A DNA stretch of 64,000 nt from Angiostrongylus vasorum. Its lineage: Eukaryota; Nematoda; Chromadorea; Rhabditida; Metastrongylidae. Of this stretch, positions 1-11,096 are shown in pieces (position 1 is the stretch's first letter; the number at the start of each line of letters is the position of its first letter). The position numbers and the translations under genes are program-made. A model generated the notes under the pieces. That model searched no databases. It was given only the letters and a program-made list of their open reading frames with translations, and had not been told where the DNA came from. Location of the stretch: assembly GCA_018806985.1 (NCBI GenBank), contig JADANN010000162.1, positions 1,385,501 to 1,449,500 of the forward strand. The letters run 5' to 3'.

Positions 1-3000
1 TGAGGAGGAATTTTTCGCTAACAGCTCTCTCTTAAAGTGAGTTATAATGGAAGATCTTGTTTTCTTTTTTTTAATGAGCATTGGGTTGTAAATCTTTCAC
101 TTATCATGAAGTGACTATGGTTTAGAGATGGTGTATTAAAACCATCACAGATGACAACAAAAAACATGTCATTTGCTGTATCAGAATGCTTCTGGCGGAT
201 GGTTCATGATTCAATTGAGAGTCAAGCTGATGCGTTCCGAGCAAGAAGGCAGTTTTTAATTCCTTATTTTGTTTTGCAATTTTCCTGTTTTCTTTGTAAT
301 AATGTAGTTTCCTTCATTTGCTATTATTTGTTGAACAGCTTCATTTCAGGTTCAACCTGGAAACAGAATGGAAAAATACGTATCCACGAATTCGACAGCT
401 TGACAGAGACGAGCTTTTTGATAAGGTGTGTTACTAAAAAATTAAGTTTTCATTTAATGCGTTGTTAGTTTTCAATCCATTTGTTTGATGTGGTTTTTAT
501 TTCTTTTGAGCTCCCTTGATTTGTTCCGGGATATTTTTCTCTCTCTCCATTTTTTTCCTTTAATAACAGTTTTACTCGGATTAAAAATAAGAGGATAACA
601 AAAGATGCAGGATATATTTTCTACAATTCTTTGCTATATGTAAAGCGATGCTTTGATGGCCTTTCTTCAAGAGCAGTTCAGGCCCCAAACCTCACTAATA
701 TCTTGAATTTTAACCTCTGCACTGATCAGTTATCCACAGTTTTTTCTAGATGAGCAAACACGAGTTTGGTATTACAGCATTTATTAATGTAGAATAGCTG
801 ACGTTTCGGCGATTTCGCCTTCTTCAGAGCCTGAAGAAGTCAAATTGACATGCAGTCTACTCAGCGAAACCTCTTCATAACTCCTTGCGATGTTTTTTTT
901 TAGATCTTCTGATGTTTTGAATTCCTGTGCGAGGATATTGACTTCGTTTCATAATTTTTTTTTCTTCTGTCTCTGTGTCCTCTGGAGTGTTTGGTTTCAC
1001 TCTAGGTTTACTGATTAGGTGTTCTTTCATGCGGGTGTACAGCGATCTACCCATTTCGCCAACGTATTCGTCCTGCACGCTTTCCAAGACATTAAGCACA
1101 CAGTATCTGAACTCATGCATTCACCGCCTGTACCATCAGGACATATAATGCAATTTTGTGTTGTGCATAGGCGGTCCTATAGGCGGTTACGAACTATCTG
1201 GCGTCTTAGAGTGTCCAGTGGTATTTCAACCACCGTTATCGAATTCTCTATTCCGGCCCTTCTTGTTCAAGGTTTTATAGCTGCATTATTTCGTTGGGAT
1301 TAAAGGGAGGACCTTATTCTCGTTATAATCATCCTTTGGGGGGCGTGGTTTTTCCTCTACAGCTATCCCGTGGAGCTGCGGTTTCGTAGCCATTTGAAAT
1401 GGCTGTTTGCTGCGCCTGTTTCAAGGATTCTTACTTTCTACTGTACACACACTGGTGAATGTTCTAAACATATTTCTTACAAGCACCATTTTGGTGTGTG
1501 AGGAGTGAGAGGAGAAGTAATGAACAAGTACATTGAGTGAAATGCTAAAGTAGTCAAACCACTGGCATAAATCAGCGTCAAGTGAACAGTGGAAGAAAGT
1601 CTTAAGAGTCAAACTAAAGTCGATTACGTACCGGAAAAGTCGAGGGTCGCCGTGTTAGGAGGCATGATCCTCCCTGGCGAAGCGCGCTCGCTCTTAGAAT
1701 TGTGTCCAAGTTTTTCACCGGCACAACCCATTTCTAAAGAAACCTTGCGTAGGATCGCATGCAGTCTACACGAGCTTTAAGATCTACTCCGTAATAAAGC
1801 TGGAATTGGAACACTGAGTAAAAATGAAAAACAAAAAAGTATTGGCATTACCACCACCACCTTTTTCCTCTGGCGTTTTCTAGACAGCAAGACGCCAGTG
1901 AGAAAGTAGAAGTAAACCTCCGACTACTTTGTTACGAAGCTTTCAATATTCTTAGCTACAATCGCGACATAAAGTTAGCTCCAATCTTAGAGCAGGCAAA
2001 ATGTATGCAGCAGGATCGGGAAGTAATATATTCAAGAACTATTGGACTATCAGTTAGTGCTAAGGTTGGAGGGTATGTAGTAATTCCTCGCTACTTATAT
2101 GCCGATATAACGAATAAACATCTTGAGGTTACTTCTTTTCATCGCCCATCATCAGAAAAATTATCCTTATTGAGCAAACACGAGGTGTTATTTTATTCTT
2201 CATCCACGAATAAGCTGACGTTTTTGGAGTCCGCACCTTTCGGAATGTTCTCTACACCTCCTCCAGCTTACGAAGATGATGAGCACTCATCTGGGTACCG
2301 TCTACATATTGAAGGCGATGCTAGCCCTTTGTTCAGTCGCATTGAAATACATCCGTTCGATCTTTGAAAAGCCGGAGACTAGATCTCATGCTATTGCGAG
2401 CGGAGGAATGAAAGCAAATTTTCTGACAGTCCGGACCAAGTACAGTAGTAGTTTCTACTACTACTGAATTTTTTTGTTGAACACTTTTGTTTAAATAAAG
2501 TTTTCAGAAAAGAAATTTACCAAGATATCCCATTCTATACTTATCAAAAGTCATTATCGAAAAATTTTAACACGGAAAGGGTCGAAGTGGTAAGCGCGGC
2601 ATCTTTAAAACCATCAGTTATTTCGTAACTTAAAAATCGAATTACCAACATGTCCCGTCTTCTAAGGGGATTATTACGCACAAATGGAAGGGTTAGCAAT
2701 GGTACAGCGACTAGCACCAAGCCTTGCCATTGGATTTATGTCTAAGGTGGTTGTCGTCTTCTGCACAAAAGAGGTCTTGGACAAATGTTTTGAGTTATTG
2801 GATGAACAGTCAGAGTATATGACATTCACCCTGAGAGAAAGCGAAAGAAAGTTGGCTTCCATTTCTGAATGTTCAAATTCTCTGAAAACAGCTTCAGTAA
2901 GTCCATGTACAACGACAAATTGCATAATATATCCTAACCTTAGAGACGATGATTGCACGAGTTCGAGTACGGTGTGCCTAATCTCATGTAGAGCGTATGG

Positions 3001-6000
3001 GACGAATGAGTTGACGAAACGGGTAGACTACTTCGTGCCCGTATAATGGAACACGTAGTCGTTAAATTTAGATTGGAACCAAACACTCCAAGCACTCCAC
3101 TAGGCGCACACAAGACACAGACATAATGGAGGAGATTTTGAATTAGAAGTCATTATCGTCGCACTCCAATCCAAAACCTGAACGCATAAACTTCTTAAAG
3201 CGTTTTAGATAATTTTCAAAGATCCAAAAATGAACCGCAAAAGTGAGTGTCTTGTGACCATGCATAACCTAGCGCCACACCTCAGGTTGATTCCTTCATC
3301 TGAGCCAGGCGCACTTCTCGCCCATTTCATGCTCTGTGCGGCTGGTCTCCATAGAATAACTGAGAAGCGTACAAAAACGTAACGGTGAGTGTTTAAAGAA
3401 GTCAGCTATTCTATTCTATTAGTAAGTGCTGTAATACCAATTCCGTGTTTGCTCATCAAGAGAGACGTCTAAGTGACATCTTTGATTCTCTTCTTTTTCG
3501 CGCAATCGTCGATGGTAGTGGTCTGCTTTGATAATATTAACGTCCCAAAGCCCATTCCGTGGTCCTAAAATCGTCCCCATGTGCGAATGTAGATGGTTCA
3601 TAAATTTAATTATCTATCTCTTAATTAAAATTAGTTTAATTTAATCTATAATTTAAAAAATTTATCTACGAACACATTGGCCCGTCGTGTTGGTAGTCTT
3701 CAAAGAGGATGCTTGCATTTTTCTTGGAATCCACTTCGCTGTTCTCTTCGTTCATCTTCTGTTATTCTTATTATGTGACAGACCCATCTTTGTTTCGCAA
3801 TCCACATGTATTCCCGTGTATCCCGAGGATGGGATATTTTTTTGAATATCTGAGTTACGCATTACGGCTAGACGTTGTGAGTCCCGTTCAAAACTCCAGA
3901 AGAAATCGTTCAAGCGTTATGTCGGTTGTGCACAAATTTCTTGACGTGGTTAAAGTATTAGCCTACGTTTCGGCTGCATAACGGAGCGTTGGGAGGATTT
4001 TGAGTTGAAAAAGGGGACCGCGGTGCTTAAGGTCCATTAGTTCGTCGGTAGCTTCTCTGAGAGACCCGAATGCGCCCCTATGCTGCTCTCCTTCTGCTGT
4101 CTAATTCTCTCTTTATATTTTTTTGTTTATGTCCGCTGAACGTCTAAAATTCACAATCGAAGTGGTCTCTTTAATCAGATAACCATCCAATTCGATTTGT
4201 TCGACTTCGACCCATGGGTTACTCATGAGCTGAGTCTTTGTTTTATTTATGCCATCCACGAAACGAACATTTTCTGGGAATTTTCCATCAATATGAATGC
4301 CCATCTTGTCCCAATCGAGTCCTTTATAATACGGCATTAAACAGCTTTCGCAATATTGTGTCACTTTGTCGGACCCTGTTTTCTATGCTTATGGCGAGTG
4401 CTTGATGAAAAAACTGTGTGCTTGTGCTGCAGTTCCGACAGCAGCTAGCTAGTGTTCGTACATAAGATAAGTCGTTCAGTGAGCGTTGATAGGTTTGCAT
4501 TCGTTTAGGCGTTGTCAAACGCTTTATCTTAGTCTGTACAGCTTAGGACAAGAGTCGGATGGTCCTCCCGACAAAGTTTTATGGGTTAATACGGTTGGGT
4601 GTGGTCCATATAGTAGAATCCCTGTCGGAATCCTGTTTGCTTAACTGGTTGTGAATCATCCGAAGCCCTTAGTCTGCGCCGTATAAGATGATCTTCGTAC
4701 AGCTTGCAGTGAAAGATTGCTACGGAACTTTCTGTTGTCACTTCCATATCGTGGTAGGATGTGGTGGTAATTTCATCATCTTTTATCAAGAATGATAGCG
4801 GTTTATTATGGTTACACACGTCCAACACACTTCGGGCTAACGCTTATTTAAGCTGTTTCCAGTAACTTGTTCTGTCTGTACCGATGTAGGTCCAACAAAG
4901 ATCTTCTACAGCTGCCAATTTCTGTGAGTCTTGCCAGGTGTATTGCTGTAGCATTATGTTCTAGTTAGTGGTTTTTTGCAGCCCCAAATTTTTTCCCAGC
5001 TGAAGCTTTCCTCAGGTCATTACCACAGGCAGTCGCCGACTTCTGTGGACCATGTGGAAATTAGCCGCTCTACAAGTGATTCGTACCTGGACAGCGGCGA
5101 TTTGAGAGTAAACTAGTAGCGGATATGTAAAAGTGTGCAATTTACTATACTCATACTTACTATGCTACTCAGTTCATAAAATTTACAATTTCTCGCTCCT
5201 TTTTAGGCTCGTGGTGAGATTCTTGACGAGATTGTGAACCTTTCCTTAGTAAGCGTGGAAGACTGGGAGAAGGCTTTGGAGAAGAAGTTGTGGAATAGTG
5301 TATCCACTCATATATTCGATCAGATTTTAATGCCAGCTGCAGCCGTCAATAATGCTGGGTTTGTGGGCTTTTGGACGTAGTGTTGTTTTCAATCAATGTA
5401 ATAGCCATTTTAGTAATACATTAATTAATATACACTAATAGTAATTTTACTACATTACTAAAATTTCTTGTGGAACGGGTATTGCACTTTTTTTAATAAA
5501 ATTTGTGCTTGTACACAGAAGTACTGGTTGTTGTGCTTTTAAGTTGCAATATTTTATTCATAGGTCATTCAACACATTGGTGGATATTCGTCTGAAACAC
5601 TGGGCCGATAAGGAGCTTCCTCAAAAATGTGTAGACGTGCGTAGTTTTTCATTTTTTAACCAATGATCGGGTTAAGTGTCTGCTTAGTGATCATAATTCG
5701 AGCATTATTTGAAGCAGAATTTTGTTTCCATGCGTTAATGACTTGCTAAACAAAGCAACAAATTATTGTTCGTAAATTTGCTTATCCTTACCCGCGAAAC
5801 TGGAGGAATTTATAAAATTTGGTGATTTTATATCGTGTATGTCGAATATATTTCAGTCAGGTTGGGAAACATTGCGAGAAGTTTTCATTGGGAAGGTTAA
5901 GCATGACTCCGCTAGTAGCAATGATCATGACACGATATTCGATCCGCTTAAGGATGCCGTTATACAGGAAGCTATTTCTAATCATCAATGGGATAATAAG

Positions 6001-6571
6001 GCCTTGGACTACCTTGTGAGTAGCATTTTGATCATAAGGTTTTAACTGGTTTATTTTCAGTTTTCGTCTTGATGGATATCCTTTTTTCTACTCGGTTCTT
6101 TTTTGCATGAACAATGTGTTTTGCAAAGAAGATAGCTTCCTTGTCATTTGTAGGTGTACCGTGAAATTTGCCGGTAGGACTCGTTAAACTTGTGAAGTAA
6201 TAAAAGAGGTTTGTAGCCATCAACTTCGAGGTGTTATAACTGGTGTCACACAAGTTATTTAATCATGGAAGGGTATTAGGATCTACAGGTTTTCTAACAA
6301 AATAAAACTATTGTAGAATTCTATTGCTGTATGTCGGTTCTCCTGTGCAGGTCCTTATGCCACTAGGCTCGCAGCATTACGCCAGATCTCTCAAACGTGG
6401 ATAGTTAAACCATTTGTTTCTAAAAACGGACTTCCATTTAGCTTCGGCGTAAACCAATGAATCGTTTCTTGGATTAGTAAGCATACACGAGGTTGGAAGT
6501 AAGTTTTGTTAGGCAGGTATTTCATCTTCGCCTTCTTCGTCTGCGTTGATTCGAGTCGATGGCCAAAACCA

Positions 6572-6615
<44 letters not shown>

Positions 6616-8722
6616 ATATATATATATATATATATATAAATCACTAGCACGAGAGACGGATAGCGCAGTGGTAGCGCAAGATGCTGACCATTATGAGCAC
6701 GATGCTGGTTCTGCTTCGCCCAGAACTCACCTAGCTTAGCTTCTCGTTCCTCAGGAGTCGGGTAATAGGTAACAGACATGTCTGGGATCAACTGACTATT
6801 TGCGTTCCATGTGTTAAAGCACAACTATAGCACAACTTCAGTGATATTCGTCTCGACCAATATTCAACGACATTCATAACGAGGTCAAAAGTCCTCAAGG
6901 CACAGCCGATTTCATACGGAGAAGTTCGAAGACTTTTTGTGGATGATGGGTGCGAGAGAACGAATCGAATGCAAGTAGGGCTGCGGTTCGCACAGTAAAT
7001 GTGAATACGGCTAATCTAGAAGCTGTTTATCAATTTATTATGTATGAATTGAATATTTGTTGCAAAATGTGTCCTTCAAATTCACGATGAAAAACCAGCG
7101 ATTATTTTTGCACCAGACCAGTACATATGTCGGTGTTTTCCTCTTGATCAGAGAGAAGGTTTTTAACAGTTATTAGTATTATTGAACAATGCTGAAGTTA
7201 GTAGAAGGTCGATATTGGGAACTTCACTACATATGCCTTTATCTTATCATTTTCACTCTCATGAGAGGGCTTTTATCAAAGATTATGGAACTGCATTTCA
7301 CTTCGGATCTTCTTGGAATTTATGTCCTAGGCGGTTTAAAATGACGCTCATATGTGCCGTAGTCTTGGAGAATGCTCATAATCTATAAAAGGTCATAAGT
7401 GCATATGGTTTTCAGCAATCACCTCAGGAGTATATTTAGTGGTCCTATGAATCATCGTAATCTTTTAGCGGGTTATCCAACTAAATGCCATGGAAGATCG
7501 AGCAGTGCCTGATCGGAAGTCGTGGGATTCCGCTTGTCAATTCATGAGCGAGTCTGCGAAATCTCGTTTGGCGCTGGTTGACCAACAGCTTAGTGATGCA
7601 CGTGGGCCTGGGTGGATCTCTCGTTGGGTCTTCTGGCGGACACCTAATGCAGAGAATCACTTTGCTAGCGCGGTCCAAGATGAGCTAATGACTATGCTCG
7701 GGAACGACCCGGTGAGTTCTCTTGGTCTTATAGTAAGTAAAAAATTCGTAGAATTTTATTTATGATAATGTTACACACCCAGTTTCCTATGTTCTTGTTG
7801 AGCTAGCGCAAGGTGGTAGTAACACGTGTTTGCTCAACAGCAATATAGGGAATTATTTGATCAGTGTCGAGCTTAGTAGAAAGTCGTCGTGGGAATTACT
7901 ACAAGTTATCCACTCAGTTATTTTAGGAACACAAACAAGCTCTGTCAGACGAAGATCTTCTAGTTGTTAAACGTAACCTCGAAACGAAAGGAGTTATAGA
8001 AGTACCTTCTGAGACAATACGTCGCCAATGGAATCTCATTTATAAAAAACATTTCCTTGAAAAAACTATCCAGAATGGTCGAGATTGCCAGTCACTGTAT
8101 CAACATTATCGCCAAGGATTCAATGAAAATGACATTGATTGTCAAACGGTTGTTTTATTCTACAGGATACGGAAGATGTTGAAATTGACGTGTAATGCTC
8201 TTCGTCAACAGATAACGAATTCTGAGCAACGTCGGCTTGAAAGAGAAGTGAAGGTTCGTGGGAACCTCACACTCTTTTTGAGGGAACTGTTATTCTATTG
8301 CGTTGTTGTGTTGTTTTCAAGGCATCATATTTTATTTAAGCAGAAGAATTCATGCGATGTTTAGTAATATAAGCGAACTGTAAGTGTTCAGAAGGGCACG
8401 TGTGGCGCGGTGGTCGGAGGAGTCCTGCAATACGCATACATATACACGCTTTATCCTTTTTTCTTTAAGAGTTCGGAACTCCGGACTTTACATTATTTTT
8501 GGCACATTTTCAATGTATTGGAAGTATTTAGTTTCCCTATTTTTTTTGAGTTTTACTGTATTTTATATTCAGGACGTTCTAGACGAATGGTCTCAAGAAC
8601 CCGAAAAGAAACAAAAATATGTGACTGGCAGAAGGGTTGACCTCGCAGAAGAACTTAAGCAAGTACGTCGAATACAAGAGAAATTGGAGGAGTTCATGGT
8701 GCAACTTCAACGGGAAAAGTGA
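1..8722 (+). CDS. eat-3: OPA1/EAT-3 mitochondrial dynamin-like GTPase, C-terminal part (5' end outside window)
   Basis: Nine exons join in phase: 1-36, 126-248, 350-425, 5207-5358, 5564-5636, 5857-6015, 7469-7711, 7927-8253 and 8573-8722 (TGA). They encode 445 residues that follow the C-terminal half of animal OPA1 in order. Landmarks are [29 protein letters not shown], the [15 protein letters not shown] helix, [31 protein letters not shown] and the closing [20 protein letters not shown] helix. OPA1 fuses the mitochondrial inner membrane and shapes cristae. This half is the stalk/paddle region, and the GTPase domain lies upstream of the window. The intron at 249-349 begins GC rather than GT. 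The 4.8 kb intron 426-5206 is packed with Penelope and RTE debris. Family assignment is firm; the exon ends are inferred from splice sites and phase. Confidence 0.95.
426..743. other. start of the long eat-3 intron, no feature seen
   Basis: This AT-rich intronic sequence begins with the GTGTGT donor at 426. I see no coding exon or repeat family in it before the Penelope-like fragment begins near 744. Confidence 0.5.
744..1620 (-). mobile_element. Penelope-like element fragment, 3' part (GIY-YIG end plus terminal repeat)
   Basis: The sense strand is minus. The left end, with the AGCAAACACGAG motif, matches the terminal repeat of the large Penelope-like element at 55838-58895. Further in, on the minus strand, are decayed pieces of its C-terminal endonuclease region: [19 protein letters not shown] is a GIY-YIG core, followed by PNTP, and [11 protein letters not shown] with NMFRT match the linker of the other copy. 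Frames are broken, so it is dead. With the plus-strand fragments at 1600-3460 it forms an inverted pair inside the eat-3 intron. Confidence 0.85.
796..831 (-). ncRNA. hammerhead-ribozyme-like motif in Penelope terminal repeat
   Basis: Read on the minus strand: GGCT, then CTGAAGA, then a hairpin GGCG-AAAT-CGCC preceded by one extra A, then GAAAC, GTC and AGCT. This is the order of a hammerhead core (CUGANGA, stem II, GAAA, then UH), closed by a 4-bp stem I (GGCU with AGCU, one G-U pair). Helix III is reduced to the self-complementary ACGU, so folding could need a dimer. Penelope-like elements are known to carry hammerheads in their terminal repeats. Activity here is inferred. Confidence 0.6.
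1600..2240 (+). mobile_element. Penelope-like element fragment, N-terminal region and terminal repeat
   Basis: On the plus strand, [20 protein letters not shown] and [10 protein letters not shown] match the N-terminal region of the element at 58448-57887. About 2041-2150 matches the segment around 57720-57850 at nucleotide level. A second terminal-repeat piece (AGCAAACACGAGGTG) follows at about 2173-2225 and is cut before its hammerhead-like core. It abuts the minus-strand fragment head to head near 1600. Confidence 0.75.
2241..2670. other. unassigned insert between Penelope fragments
   Basis: An open stretch includes [11 protein letters not shown] (a PPxY-like motif) around 2250-2285, but it lacks convincing splice sites and matches none of the other repeats here. 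I do not call a gene. Confidence 0.3.
2671..3460 (+). mobile_element. Penelope-like element fragment, RT core to terminal repeat, internally deleted
   Basis: [20 protein letters not shown] is the reverse-transcriptase segment just before the catalytic motif. It jumps at once to [16 protein letters not shown], so the YVDD segment is deleted. The zinc-linker and GIY-YIG pieces follow ([18 protein letters not shown]). The right end at about 3425-3455 is the terminal repeat in the opposite orientation to the copy at 744. Confidence 0.8.
3461..4112. other. eat-3 intron, no recognisable feature
   Basis: AT-rich intronic sequence. The ORFs in it are short and have no family resemblance that I can see. 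Confidence 0.5.
4113..4830 (-). mobile_element. RTE-type non-LTR retrotransposon fragment (reverse transcriptase)
   Basis: Broken minus-strand frames read as the RT domain of an RTE element. In order they are [52 protein letters not shown], then [16 protein letters not shown] where the catalytic FADD block should be, and finally [17 protein letters not shown]. The catalytic aspartates are lost and several frameshifts are present, so this is a dead 5'- and 3'-truncated copy within the eat-3 intron. Confidence 0.8.
4831..5206. other. end of the long eat-3 intron
   Basis: Nothing recognisable is seen except the TTTTTAG acceptor at 5201-5206 that opens the next eat-3 exon. Confidence 0.5.
6574..6640. 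repeat. (AT)n microsatellite
   Basis: Alternating AT with one GATATA interruption, in eat-3 intron 6. It creates artificial Tyr-Ile repeat ORFs on both strands. Confidence 0.95.
6648..7015 (+). repeat. SINE-B copy, diverged
   Basis: It starts GAGACGGATAGCGCAGTGGT (box-A-like) and ends in the family tail (GGAAACGAATCGAATG-like block, CGCACAGTAAATGTGAA). The middle is badly diverged. It lies in eat-3 intron 6 (6016-7468), which otherwise shows nothing I recognise. Confidence 0.65.
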
Positions 8723-9310
8723 AACGATTTATATTTTTAGCTACTAGTTGTTTTTGCACTCGCTGTTGTTAATTCTGTACCTTGTGAACTACAACCACAA
8801 AAATACTAAGATGTGAGCAGAACTGTGTAACTTGTTGAGATATTCGCAAAAAGTAGCTGTGGAGAACCCAGAACAAGGGCCTCCATGGTGAAGTATGTAA
8901 TATGCGAGTCCCCGGAAAGAGTAATCGTGGTTCGATCTGGTCCGGGGTCGAGGTTTTGCGAATATTTCACCATCGCTGTGGTTGTATTTCACATCATAAG
9001 CCGCCGTGAAAAATTGTACTAGGCAGCAAATAAGAAGGTTAACTTCGTGTAACTTGTTATTTCGATAGGAATAGAGGTGGTAATTATGTCTGCTTCTTGT
9101 TTATTGCTGTAATGCAAACTAAATTAAAATTGACGAGCCATTGTAGGTTTCTAGGCTTTTCTTTGTGGCGTAGCGTATCCATTTTGTTAAAACTACGATT
9201 GTAGTTTTGTACTCATTATGACTCCGCGCGTATATACGCATTGTATTATCTACAATCTATCACTTCCAAAACGAGATGATTTAGTTTCGTTTTGTTTTTA
9301 GCCCAAGTGA
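8723..9310. other. eat-3 / WBP2-like intergenic spacer with SINE-C
   Basis: The spacer is 588 bp, of which about 235 bp is a SINE-C insertion (8815-9050), so the ancestral gap was nearer 350 bp. It ends in a T-rich AG at 9301, nine bases before the next start codon. That is a good spliced-leader acceptor and fits an operon-like arrangement. Confidence 0.6.
8815..9050 (+). repeat. SINE-C copy
   Basis: A tRNA-like head (CCTCCATGGTG box-A region and GTGGTTCGATCTGG box B), then the family body TTTTGCGAATATTTC, GTTGTATTTCACATC and tail GGCAGCAAATAAGAAGGTTA. Confidence 0.75.
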
Positions 9311-10906
9311 ATGTCCATTAATACAGCCAATACCCCAGATGGTCGTGGTGTGTTAATTTACAATGGAGAAGTAATTCTAGTTTTTGCAAGAGATGTGGTG
9401 ATGACTGTTGATAAGAATAGCAATCAGGTAATTGATGTTCTTTTTTTGGCTTTGTAATTCGTATTTTACAACCTTTTTTTATTTGAACTCTTTAGGGTTT
9501 GGAAGGGAAATACAACGGCGTACTTTACCTGACATCACATCGTGTAATATTCATGCCAGATACACCCAAGCATTTCGTGTCATTTGAAATGCCCTTCTCA
9601 TCAATGCAGGATGTTCATTTGGAACAACCGGTTTTTGGAGCTAATTACTTACGAGGCATCGCAACTGCCATTCCTGGGTCGCAGGTGTATGGCGAAGTAC
9701 CTTGGCGTCTAACTTTCAATAAAGGTGGCTGTATTGATTTTGGTCGTACCCTGTTGGAAGCTGTCGATAGAGCTGAAAGATTTCGTCCTTCGAACGCACC
9801 TCCTCCTTATGCTCCACCACAGGGGTATTTCTATGCGGCCCCACCAGACTATTACGCTCCTTCAGTTGATGGTAAGCATTCCTTTTAATCTAAATTTACA
9901 ATCGGGATTGTACGACATTATTGTGTTCTCGGATATTGTGTGTGGTGTTTGGTCGTGATACCCAACTATGAATTTTTATCAGCTGTTCCGTTTGTAAGTT
10001 AGTTTTGCTGTTTAGCCAGCTAGAGGTGAAACATATCGATCATGATAGTTCGATCTTGAGCTCCCGTTAAATTATACTGCAATCCCATATAGTTAGCGCG
10101 TTGTTTTTCGAGCTCACTGTCACATGTTCTCAGAAAATAAAGTTCTTGTCTCCAGGCTTGATTGCTCGCTACGCAGTACTGATCATTGGCGAAGAACGTT
10201 GTTGATCGACAATAGCTTCTTAATTTCTAATACATTTTTAAGAGCGATATTCAAGTTTTTCCATAAGTATCTGCAAGATTCTATTTAAACTTACTTCTAA
10301 TTATAATAAAGTCCACTGAACTATGCTGACGAATATGATGCTATCTGTACACATGTTCATATACCGGCTACTGCTTTGGCAGTGGTGTGGGTTGGACACC
10401 TATTTAATCATGGCAGATGGTGTGGTACAGGAGTTTTTGCTTAAAGCTTAGGCTACCAAAGGTCGGCTACTTGGTGGTAGATCTTCCTTTCTGTGAAAAG
10501 TGTATCGATGTAACAAAACTTGTGAAAACAGTAAGTACTTCAGAGATGTGACTGTTGACTGTTGGCTAAACTCAATTCTTGGTTTATGTTGTGCAAAATC
10601 TTTTTTTATTTTGAGGTGCACTTCTGACATGGCCAAACTGCAGTTTTCCAGGTACTTGTCACTGTAATATAATTCATTGTCACCACAATAATATTTTTAG
10701 GTTACAATGGACTACGACCGCCCACTCATGCATTCCCTGATCGTCCTAGCTCAGATTCAGTTTTTATGTGTGAAGCTCCTCCTCCATATTCGGGAGTTGG
10801 TCCGGATCGTGCCCCAATGCCTACCGAAGAACTTCATCGAGCAGGAACTACTTCATCCAATACTGACTCTGCTGGTGCTGCGGAAGGGTTACGCAGAAGG
10901 AATTAA
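9311..10906 (+). CDS. WBP2: WBP2-like WW-domain-binding adaptor protein
   Basis: Three exons, 9311-9427, 9496-9871 and 10701-10906 (TAA), give 232 residues. Residues about 1-145 form a GRAM/PH-like fold like that of WBP2 (LEGKYNGVLYLTSHRVIFMP, then QPVFGANYLRG, then WRLTFNKGGCIDFG). The tail is Pro/Tyr-rich with two PPxY motifs (NAPPPYAPP, EAPPPYSG) that bind WW domains of proteins such as YAP and Nedd4-type ligases. The start is set by the ATG nine bases after a T-rich AG acceptor at 9301. It lies between eat-3 and eif-3.F, as I recall D2013.6 doing in C. elegans. It is slightly shorter than human WBP2 and has fewer Pro-Tyr repeats. The second intron (9872-10700) holds nothing I recognise. 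Confidence 0.92.
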
Positions 10907-11084
10907 ACGAGTCCCATGCTAATGAATTGAATTCCATATTTCACAACTTACCCGTTATTCATTGATTGATGCACTGTGATGAATATTTGGAAAAGTGTAC
11001 TATTCGTTATAACACTTGATCGTACTACGTTCGCGTGGTAAAAAGCCTACCTTCATCCTTACCGTCGTCTATCCTTCAATTGTC

Positions 11085-11096
11085 TTTAACTTCAGA
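11085..11096 (+). promoter_or_regulatory. probable trans-splice acceptor of eif-3.F
   Basis: TTTAACTTCAG ends one base before the eif-3.F ATG, 190 bp after the stop of the WBP2-like gene. There is no room for a separate cis-spliced leader exon, so this is most simply a spliced-leader site of a downstream operon gene. Confidence 0.6.

Noticed and set aside
1019..1303. Plus-strand ORFs opposite Penelope coding (also 56117-56737 and 58051-58814)
   Set aside because: They are antisense shadows of the Penelope frames.
6506..6824. ORFs with long Tyr-Ile repeats on both strands
   Set aside because: They are translations of an (AT)n microsatellite, not genes. The same holds for 31231-31434.
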